A stretch of DNA of 64,000 bases from Bacillota bacterium (GTDB lineage Bacteria; Bacillota; Clostridia; Acetivibrionales; DSM-27016), in contig JAEWDM010000036.1 of assembly GCA_023390115.1 (NCBI GenBank), positions 1 to 64,000 of the forward strand. The letters run 5' to 3'. Positions 58,337 to 64,000 of this stretch are shown piece by piece (within the stretch, counting starts at the first letter, position 1; every line of letters begins with the position of its first letter). A program made the translations under genes and the position numbers. The notes beneath the pieces are model-generated. The model searched no databases and was not told the origin of the DNA. It was given only the letters and a program-made list of their open reading frames with translations.

Positions 58337-58934
58337 GATATTGGGAATAAAAGAGGGTGCGAGTCAGGAGGAAATAAAAAAGGCCTATAGAGAGCTGGTG
58401 AAAAAATACCATCCCGACCAGCACCATGACAACCCCTTATATGATCTGGCAGAGGATAAGCTGAGAGAAATAAACGAAGCATACGAATACCTTACAAAAA
58501 ACGGAGGCCCGAGGGGCGGAGGAAGCTGGAGCGGCGAAGCGGGAGGCAACGGAGGCGGCAGGCACTCCGGTGATTTTTACAGCACCATTAAGATGCATAT
58601 TCAATCGGGCAATATAGCTGCTGCGGAGCAAATGCTTAACAGCTCCGGCGATCGCTCTGCCGAGTGGTATTATTTAAGCGGTCTGGTATTTCTGCGCAAG
58701 GGCTGGTACGATGAGGCATACTCCAGCATACAGAGGGCAGTTAATATGGAACCCGGCAACTTTGAATACAGGGATGCATTGAATAAAATAAACATGACGA
58801 ACAGGACCTACAGGGGGAATGCTGCGGGCAGAGGATACGGACAGGGGCCGGATTTGTGCACCATGTGCCAGTGCCTGTGGTGCTCCGACTGCTGCTGTGA
58901 GTGTGCCGGAGGAGATCTTATAGAGTGTTGCTAA
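58311..58934 (+). CDS. J-domain protein with Gly-rich linker and Cys-rich tail
   Basis: A 207-residue protein. A canonical J domain (NPYEILGIKEGASQEEIKKA, HPD in KKYHPDQHHD, ending EAYEYLTKNG) occupies residues 4-65. A Gly/Ser-rich linker (about 66-88) follows; then helices like a tetratricopeptide pair (GNIAAAEQMLNSSGDRSAEW, GWYDEAYSSIQRAVNMEPGN), and a cysteine cluster at the end: LCTMCQCLWCSDCCCECAGG with further CC at the last two residues. The J domain should recruit DnaK. The Cys-rich tail is unusual for DnaJ and may bind metal. Start GTG 58311 (or TTG 58320, better spaced from AAGGAG). It is coupled to the DUF5685 gene. Confidence 0.85.
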   Translation: MKNLKNPYEILGIKEGASQEEIKKAYRELVKKYHPDQHHDNPLYDLAEDKLREINEAYEYLTKNGGPRGGGSWSGEAGGNGGGRHSGDFYSTIKMHIQSGNIAAAEQMLNSSGDRSAEWYYLSGLVFLRKGWYDEAYSSIQRAVNMEPGNFEYRDALNKINMTNRTYRGNAAGRGYGQGPDLCTMCQCLWCSDCCCECAGGDLIECC

Positions 58935-58989
58935 TTGTTGCTAATTACCGTTGATTTATATAAAAGTATTCTATTGATAGAGGTTATAT

Positions 58990-59532
58990 ATGCGTAATCG
59001 AAGAGATATTACAAATAATTTTTCCGCAAAAAGGATAGCACTGAGCGGCATATTGATTGCTCTCACCGTTATAACCCTGCTTTTCGCTTCGGTCATGCCG
59101 ACAGGCCGGCTGTCGCTGTATGCGCTCAGCTCCTTTTTCGTTTCTATTATCATAGTTGAATACGGGGTGAAATGGGGATGGGCTTTTTTTGCAGCCTCAT
59201 CTCTTGCGGCACTGGCGGTGATACCCGTCAAAATACGTACTGTGCCGTATATCATATTTTTTGGGGTTTACGGAATTATAAAGCTTTATATTGAAAAGCT
59301 GAATAATATTGTGCTGGAATATATTCTAAAGCTTTTATATTTCAACCTGTGCCTGGCTGCTTCGGTGTATTTGTTTAAGGAGCTTTTCATTCAGGGGGCA
59401 TGGACGGATCTGGATTTTCCATGGTGGATTATAGTGGCGGGACTTGAAATAATATTTCTGATATATGACTATGTCTATACGCTTTTCATACAGTACTACA
59501 GGATGAGGCTTAAAAGGATAATTAAGCTTTAG
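58990..59532 (+). CDS. Multi-pass membrane protein of unknown function
   Basis: A 180-residue protein with five or six helices: IALSGILIALTVITLLFASV, LYALSSFFVSIIIVEYGVKW, WAFFAASSLAALAVIPVKIR, IIFFGVYGIIKLYIEKL and a C-terminal IIVAGLEIIFLIYDYVYTLF. The pattern of an N-terminal ALSGILIAL and small helices is reminiscent of ECF-type substrate-binding (S) components, but no vitamin-specific motif is present. A conserved partner of the DUF5685/J-protein genes just upstream (55 bp gap). The ATG has TAGAGG upstream. Confidence 0.7.
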   Translation: MRNRRDITNNFSAKRIALSGILIALTVITLLFASVMPTGRLSLYALSSFFVSIIIVEYGVKWGWAFFAASSLAALAVIPVKIRTVPYIIFFGVYGIIKLYIEKLNNIVLEYILKLLYFNLCLAASVYLFKELFIQGAWTDLDFPWWIIVAGLEIIFLIYDYVYTLFIQYYRMRLKRIIKL

Positions 59533-59567
59533 CCTTATAATCATAATAAATACATAAGAGGAGAAAT

Positions 59568-60236
59568 ATGAAGCGTAAATCTGCCGCATTCAGACTTATA
59601 TATATAATACTGATTGAGCTGATTTTTATCGACTTGATATTGATTGGATGCTTTGTTAAAAAAATAAACACAGACAGGCACTATGAAGGGAATATAGCCG
59701 GGGTACCGGCTGCTGTTGCCGGAACATTGGCCGTGAAGGAAGCGGCTGGCGCAGCGAATGAGCCTGCCGGGGAAGCTGTAAATATGGGCTACCCGTATAA
59801 GTATCAGGATGCTTTAATAAAGGAGCTGTCTCAAAGCATTTTTTTACAGGGGATTAACGCTGAGCTCTTTAAATACAGGGAAAATAATAATAAAATGGAT
59901 TTCATAGCCACTGTCTATGATTTGTCCTATGAGTGCTGCGGGAAATACCCGTCTCATCCTGAATACGGAATTACCTTCAGTGGAGCAAGGGCAATTAAAG
60001 GCAGAACGGTGGCGGTAGACCCCGAAGTCATACCCTTGGGAAGCGAAATATATATAGAATTTACCGAGCCCTATACCGGGATGAACGGATGGTATAAGGC
60101 TGAGGATATAGGAAGCAGGGTTCGGGGCAATGTAGTGGATGTGTTTATGGGGGAGTCTGCATCTGCCGAAATGGAAAGCTTCGGACGCAGAAAGGTTAAG
60201 GTGCAGATAAAGAATTACAACGGAAATATGAAATAA
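59568..60236 (+). CDS. Membrane-anchored 3D-domain (DPBB) cell-wall protein
   Basis: A 222-residue protein with one N-terminal helix (FRLIYIILIELIFIDLILIG), an Ala/Pro-rich linker (about 40-70) and a C-terminal 3D domain: MDFIATVYDLSYECCGKYPS, GITFSGARAIKGRTVAVDPE and VIPLGSEIYIEF, then the acidic triad in WYKAEDIGSRVRGNVVDVFM. The 3D domain is the double-psi beta-barrel shared by MltA, YuiC and resuscitation-promoting muralytic factors, all of which cut glycan strands. Start ATG has AGAGGAG upstream. The extracellular position and the amidase gene 600 bp away suggest cell-wall remodelling. Confidence 0.87.
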   Translation: MKRKSAAFRLIYIILIELIFIDLILIGCFVKKINTDRHYEGNIAGVPAAVAGTLAVKEAAGAANEPAGEAVNMGYPYKYQDALIKELSQSIFLQGINAELFKYRENNNKMDFIATVYDLSYECCGKYPSHPEYGITFSGARAIKGRTVAVDPEVIPLGSEIYIEFTEPYTGMNGWYKAEDIGSRVRGNVVDVFMGESASAEMESFGRRKVKVQIKNYNGNMK

Positions 60237-60303
60237 AAGGGTTGAAAAGCCTTCTTCTATATATTACAATATTTGGTAATAAATAAGAGAAGGATGAAGA
60301 TGA

Positions 60304-60594
60304 ATGTTCAATATAGAGTCATATTCCATCGGAGTTTTTATTATAGTTTTAATATCAGGCTGTGCTGTAAATTTTATAAGGCAGCATTATATAATTCAGT
60401 TGACCGGAATAGCCGTGCTCTTTACATGTACGGTTTTGCGGCTGGCACATTTTGTAAATACCAATATGTATACCAGCTTAATAGATGCATATAACATTTC
60501 CCTCCCCATGCTTTCGGGAATTTCTGCCTGTCTTGTGAGCATGGCCTTAGGCTTCTGGATATTTCCCGTCATACGCAAAAAAAGGCTAAAGTAA
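60304..60594 (+). CDS. Small membrane protein of unknown function
   Basis: A 96-residue protein with three hydrophobic helices: SIGVFIIVLISGCAVNFIRQ, LTGIAVLFTCTVLRLAHFVN and MLSGISACLVSMALGFWIFP, ending in a basic RKKRLK. No family recognised. The ATG at 60304 has GAAGGA 9 nt upstream. The stop lies inside a 16-bp tandem duplication (60588-60619), so the 3' end may have been altered. Encoded between two cell-wall enzymes. Confidence 0.6.
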   Translation: MFNIESYSIGVFIIVLISGCAVNFIRQHYIIQLTGIAVLFTCTVLRLAHFVNTNMYTSLIDAYNISLPMLSGISACLVSMALGFWIFPVIRKKRLK

Positions 60595-60619
60595 TTTATT
60601 ACTAAAGTGATTTATTACT
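60588..60619. repeat. 16-bp tandem duplication at a stop codon
   Basis: AAAGTAATTTATTACT (60588-60603) and AAAGTGATTTATTACT (60604-60619) differ at one base; a partial third unit (GGTAATTTG) follows. The first unit contains the TAA that ends the small membrane protein gene. Confidence 0.6.
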
Positions 60620-60806
60620 CAAGGTAATTTGTCCCAAGTCTGCTCTCAACATCAGGATTTGCCGGCGTGTAAAAAATTACATGGAGGATTCGGCTTCTTT
60701 TTATCGAAATATTATGTTAACCTGTTTGTGAATCCTTATTCTTTATGAATTCTTAATTCATAGATAAGCAGGGTTACTAATATTTTTTGGAGGTGATTTT
60801 TCGGCG

Positions 60807-61835
60807 GTGAAAACCAAGAGGTCGTTTTTATTACTTATTGTGCTTTGCTTGCTGACCACAGTATTATACCCCCAATTTACCGAAGCGGCGTCCACCTATT
60901 ATAAATCAAGTGCGATAATACTTGCAAACGGACAAAAGCTAAGCCTTGAAAGACAGCCTGTGAATGTCAACGGAAGAGTGCTTGTACCTGCGAGGACTGT
61001 ATTTTCAAAGCTGGGGGCAAGAATTGACTGGTATTCCTCAAGCGGAAAGGTTTATGTGGTTACCGGTAACAAAAAAATAGAAATGAAAATCGGAAGCAGC
61101 AGCGTGAGCATTAATGGCTCAAGCACAAAAATGGACACCTGTCCCGTTCTTGTAAATGGTACTGTTATGGTGCCCTTGAGGCAGGTGGCAGAAGCCCTTG
61201 GAGCAGAACTTAAAATCAGCGGCTCCAACATAGACATAACATTTAAGGGCGGGTCGGAGCAGGACGGCAAAATGCAGGGGTATAAAGTGGTTATAGACGC
61301 AGGTCACGGGGGAGCGAACCCCGGAGCGGTGGTTGGGGGAACTTCGGAGGAGTCGCTGAACCTGGATATAGCCAACAGGCTCAACGGGCTTTTGACAAAA
61401 GAGGGGATAACAACATACATGACAAGGGAAAAGGATGTCGATGTGGGGCTGTACGACAGATCAGGACTTGCAAACAAGGTGAATGCCGATCTGCTTATAA
61501 GCATACACAACAACACACATTCCAACACCAGTATTTCAGGAAGCATGAGCCTGTATTATCCCGGTGACAGCAAGACAAACGGAAAGCTTACCTCAAAGAG
61601 CTTCGCTTCAATAGTACAGAATAAATTAACGGGTATACTGGGAACAAAGGATTTAGGAATAATTGAGCGTCCAAACCTGGCTGTTTTGAGAACGTCAAAT
61701 ATGCCGGCGGTTATAGCCGAGGTGGCATACATGACTAACAGCAAGGAGCTTGCAAAGCTGAATACCTCCGAGTACAGGCAGGCCGCGGCTCAAGCATTAA
61801 GGGATGCCGTAATTGAGGCGCTGAACAAAATATAA
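60807..61835 (+). CDS. N-acetylmuramoyl-L-alanine amidase with copper-amine-oxidase-like N-terminal domain
   Basis: A 342-residue secreted enzyme. A signal peptide (SFLLLIVLCLLTTVLYPQFT, cleavage after TEA near 29) is followed by a Cu-amine-oxidase_N type domain (VNVNGRVLVPARTVFSKLGA; CPVLVNGTVMVPLRQVAEAL) and an Amidase_3 catalytic domain: zinc ligands in VVIDAGHGGANPGAVVGGTS, then EESLNLDIANRLN, ISIHNNTHSNTS and the catalytic glutamate in MPAVIAEVAYMTNSKEL. It cleaves the amide linking stem peptides to glycan strands. Start GTG 60807 has GGAGGTGA 12 nt upstream. A strong terminator follows. Confidence 0.95.
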   Translation: MKTKRSFLLLIVLCLLTTVLYPQFTEAASTYYKSSAIILANGQKLSLERQPVNVNGRVLVPARTVFSKLGARIDWYSSSGKVYVVTGNKKIEMKIGSSSVSINGSSTKMDTCPVLVNGTVMVPLRQVAEALGAELKISGSNIDITFKGGSEQDGKMQGYKVVIDAGHGGANPGAVVGGTSEESLNLDIANRLNGLLTKEGITTYMTREKDVDVGLYDRSGLANKVNADLLISIHNNTHSNTSISGSMSLYYPGDSKTNGKLTSKSFASIVQNKLTGILGTKDLGIIERPNLAVLRTSNMPAVIAEVAYMTNSKELAKLNTSEYRQAAAQALRDAVIEALNKI

Positions 61836-61888
61836 AAATGCCGCCAACGGTCATAGTGAGAAGCTTATTGCTTTACTGCAGAAACCCT

Positions 61889-61926
61889 GCGCAGAAACCT
61901 TTCTAGGTGATCTGCGCCTTTTTTTT
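61889..61926 (+). terminator. Rho-independent terminator after the amidase gene
   Basis: GCGCAGA (61889-61895) pairs with TCTGCGC (61911-61917), loop of 15 nt, then C and eight T residues (61919-61926). Confidence 0.9.
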
Positions 61927-61936
61927 AACAAGGCAA

Positions 61937-61965
61937 TTGATTTTTAAGCGGGAAGGATATATAAT
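61937..61965 (+). promoter_or_regulatory. SigA-type promoter of the 62113-63955 gene pair
   Basis: TTGATT (61937-61942), a 17-bp spacer and perfect TATAAT (61960-61965), followed by a 140-nt A/T-rich leader before GGAGGTGG and the ATG at 62113. Confidence 0.75.
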
Positions 61966-62112
61966 GTAAGAATATGAAGCTAATCAACAAAAGCATACTA
62001 AATCACAAGTATATATTATCACAAAAATATATTTATGTCAATAGGCAATTTCAAATATAAATATTTTTAATTAATTTTACTTCATATATTAAATGCTTTG
62101 GAGGTGGCTGCT

Positions 62113-62607
62113 ATGACATTTGATTTGATGCTGTTTTCCGGCGGCCTGTTGGAAAAACAGGCTGTTTCGGAAATAATAAAATGCAATGAAATTACACTGC
62201 GCTACGGGTTGGTTTTATCGGAGCAGCAGGCAAGGGAACTGGTAGAGACACGGGGCAACTCTCTCAAAAGCAGCGGAAGGATAGAATTTGGCGGAGGCGT
62301 TATAGATAAGCTTATTACCGAGTTCTGCGATTCCCCTTATATCTTTCAGAGTAATTATTCCGAGGTAATGCATGAACTGATAGAAATATTTTATTATTAC
62401 AAAAATGAAACCCTTGACCTGATGAGCGATGATGAGTTAATCAGCTTTATGAAAAGCTGCTTCGACGGGAAATGCCAGGGCTCGCTTGAGCTGTTAAAGA
62501 TGAGGGAGCTTGAAAAGATGGCCCGGAATATAAGATTCGGCTATGATCCCGGGCATCGGGACGAAGAGGATGCGGATGCGGAGGAGGACGAGGATGAGCA
62601 ATATTGA
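62113..62607 (+). CDS. Uncharacterised protein (DUF6323-like)
   Basis: A 164-residue acidic protein. After MTFDLMLFSGGLLEKQAVSE it has EITLRYGLVLSEQQARELVE, FCDSPYIFQSNYSEVMHELI, a helical EIFYYYKNETLDLMSDDELI, FMKSCFDGKCQGSLELLKM, and a highly acidic tail (EDADAEEDEDEQY). I associate this with a clostridial family (DUF6323) found directly upstream of the next gene, from memory only. Predicted cytoplasmic. The ATG at 62113 has GGAGGTGG upstream. It overlaps the next gene by 14 bp, so the two products probably work together. Confidence 0.6.
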   Translation: MTFDLMLFSGGLLEKQAVSEIIKCNEITLRYGLVLSEQQARELVETRGNSLKSSGRIEFGGGVIDKLITEFCDSPYIFQSNYSEVMHELIEIFYYYKNETLDLMSDDELISFMKSCFDGKCQGSLELLKMRELEKMARNIRFGYDPGHRDEEDADAEEDEDEQY

Positions 62608-63955
62608 GAGGTTCCGTTTAATTAATGATGAGCTGCTGAGCGGAGAATTCTACTTCCAGTCGCTGGTTGAACAGGCTTTTAAGCAAGGGCTTATTGATGA
62701 TTGTGCTATGGAAAGCATTCAAATGCAGAGCATACGGCTTTTGGCCGAAAGGACGGAGCGCTTCAACAAGGGCGACAGCAGCTCAGTGAGAATAGAGAGA
62801 GCACAGTCTATTATGGCTTCTAATTTCTATACCATGAGTATATATTTAAAATCTCTGCCCGATGCCGACGCGGCTGTTGCAGAGATTAAAGGCACACCCG
62901 TTTCAGAAATATATAAAAAAGGAAGGAGAATGCTTGACATAAAGCTTCATTCTGCAAAGCATTTTTATTCCATTATATGCCGCAATAAAATACAGACACC
63001 TAATCATGATTACAATGCTACAATAGATGAAGGCATAAAAAGCTTCTTTTATACTTATGACGCGGATTTTGCGGCACATGAAATTATACCTGTTATTGAT
63101 TACCCCTTAAGCACTCCTGTTGCAGATTTGGCGGGGCTTGAATATATACAGAGGTATCTGGGGAATTTACAGCTTGAAAACCTGTTCTGCTCAAAGTTTG
63201 ATGCTGCTGCAATACACCGGGTTATGCTGGGATATGACACAGGCTACGGAGAGCTGCTGATTAACATTTATCAGCAGGTACTGTCCCAGGCCCTGGGGTG
63301 TGCGCTTTTACACAAAAATATTTCACGCCTTGAGATTTTACACTGTGATGCACAAAAGCTGGAGCAGCTTTTTGCGGGAAAATCCAGGGAAGAAATACAT
63401 TGCCTTATTTCGGACGCAGCTTGTGTCCTCTGCAGGACTTTAGGCATTACCAGTAATGGTCCGGAAAAATATATCCGGGAGACTTTGCCTGAAATATCGT
63501 CAAGAATATATAATGCAGCAGGAAGCGGCGCTCTTTCGAGGGTGATTGTTATTCCGCAGGAGCAGGATTGCTGTGAAACTTTGCGTTATTCTGCGGGAGA
63601 AAAAATGGATGATGAGAAGTATCGCGGACTCATTGAGGAAATATTGCAATGCAGGTATGCCCAAGATAAGCTTGAAATTATTAAAAATAATATAAAATCA
63701 CTGGAGGACATTGAGGATGTACTTGTCGATGCTGAATTGGATGAGACTGAAGCCTTTGAGGTTTTAAAGCTGCTTGGAGAGGCAGAGCTTTCGGTATTGA
63801 TCGGGCGCCATATATATGGCACGGAGATTGAGGCAGTCGATTGCTCCGATAGGGGAAAAAGGCTTCATCAATATTTGTCCCGCTACTTATTATGCCTGCC
63901 TTCTGAAATTCGGGAGGAGGTTAAAAGGCTTGCAGGCAGCATAAAGGAGGTTTAA
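62594..63955 (+). CDS. Uncharacterised protein (DUF6179-like)
   Basis: A 453-residue predicted cytoplasmic helical protein starting MSNIERFRLINDELLSGEFY. Other blocks are LIDDCAMESIQMQSIRLLAE, VRIERAQSIMASNFYTMSIY, an internal HSAKHFYSIICRNKIQTPNH segment, FCSKFDAAAIHRVMLGYDTG and a charged C-terminal half (YRGLIEEILQCRYAQDKLEI). No enzymatic motif, signal peptide or membrane helix. I associate it with clostridial family DUF6179 from memory. The ATG at 62594 has GGAGG 8 nt upstream; the longer frame opens in the acidic region of the preceding gene. The window ends 45 bp after the stop. Confidence 0.6.
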   Translation: MSNIERFRLINDELLSGEFYFQSLVEQAFKQGLIDDCAMESIQMQSIRLLAERTERFNKGDSSSVRIERAQSIMASNFYTMSIYLKSLPDADAAVAEIKGTPVSEIYKKGRRMLDIKLHSAKHFYSIICRNKIQTPNHDYNATIDEGIKSFFYTYDADFAAHEIIPVIDYPLSTPVADLAGLEYIQRYLGNLQLENLFCSKFDAAAIHRVMLGYDTGYGELLINIYQQVLSQALGCALLHKNISRLEILHCDAQKLEQLFAGKSREEIHCLISDAACVLCRTLGITSNGPEKYIRETLPEISSRIYNAAGSGALSRVIVIPQEQDCCETLRYSAGEKMDDEKYRGLIEEILQCRYAQDKLEIIKNNIKSLEDIEDVLVDAELDETEAFEVLKLLGEAELSVLIGRHIYGTEIEAVDCSDRGKRLHQYLSRYLLCLPSEIREEVKRLAGSIKEV

Positions 63956-64000
63956 GCCAATAATCCACATTATATATTGATTATATAAGAAAATATATTT

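Noticed and set aside
60595..60806. Possible c-di-AMP (ydaO) riboswitch before the amidase gene
   Set aside because: Such riboswitches often control cell-wall amidases, but I could not find the conserved core in this 212-bp region, only an ATGAATT/AATTCAT dyad and tandem repeats.
1..64000. CRISPR arrays, rRNA and tRNA genes
   Set aside because: No regularly spaced repeats, no rRNA stretches and no tRNA cloverleaf sequences were recognised while reading the window.

Overview
The window looks like chromosomal DNA of an endospore-forming, low-to-moderate GC Firmicute of the class Clostridia. The evidence is an intact spoIVA, Bacillus/Clostridia gene order (ylxM-ffh-rpsP-khpA-rimM-trmD-rplS-lepB-rbgA-rnhB-ylqG/ylqH-like; der-plsY-gpsA-spoIVA), strong GGAGG ribosome sites, frequent TTG/GTG starts and a strong bias to the plus strand. 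I cannot name the genus from sequence alone.

Layout. (1) 1-9.4 kb is accessory: a SMC/ABC-like ATPase, an XRE repressor divergent from a frameshifted small gene, a carbohydrate ABC importer (binding protein plus two permeases, no ATPase) with its YesM/YesN-type two-component system, a lipoprotein, a methyltransferase and decayed spacers. (2) 9.4-19.9 kb is the conserved SRP/ribosome-maturation/signal peptidase block, continuing into RNase HII, a FliK-like/FlhB-like pair, YraN and a dipeptidase. (3) 20-29 kb is a frameshifted GAF/LuxR-type regulator followed by a surface-glycan or glycolipid cluster: a UbiA-type polyprenyl-phosphate phosphoribosyltransferase homologue, flippase, two GT2 enzymes, an epimerase, a class III aminotransferase and an EEP hydrolase. 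(4) 29-43 kb is housekeeping: aminotransferase, KhtTU-type cation antiporter, PurB, GntR regulator, DedA, MtnA, YceD-RpmF, DUF512 radical-SAM-like protein, Der, PlsY, GpsA and a lipid kinase. (5) 43.2-46.1 kb has spoIVA, then a 1.2-kb insertion carrying a UPF0175/DUF3368 toxin-antitoxin pair, bracketed by two identical 100-bp copies of the spoIVA 3' end and terminator. (6) 46.2-55.8 kb has phosphohexomutase, HD-GYP, DnaE, TRAP (MtrB), PfkA, a thioesterase and PgsA. (7) 55.8-64 kb has a DUF815 ATPase on the minus strand, a DUF5685/J-domain/membrane protein group, a 3D-domain protein, a cell-wall amidase and an uncharacterised overlapping gene pair.

The most notable observations are these. The DUF3368 toxin gene has been broken by an inversion of about 104 bp; flipping it back restores a complete reading frame. 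The spoIVA 3' end is duplicated around the toxin-antitoxin insertion. Two other genes (1289-1617 and 20028-20817) are broken by single-base frameshifts in homopolymer runs. A 187-bp inverted-repeat element sits between lepB and rbgA. A dispersed family of GGGAC-type palindromes (REP-like) occurs in intergenic DNA, including inside the ribosomal-protein cluster and next to broken genes. There is a perfect 54-bp palindrome at 20833-20886. A FliK-like plus FlhB-C-like pair is encoded far from any flagellar gene. The glycan cluster's UbiA enzyme suggests a prenyl-phospho-pentose donor pathway.

All functional calls come from reading motifs and gene order by eye; no database search was run.
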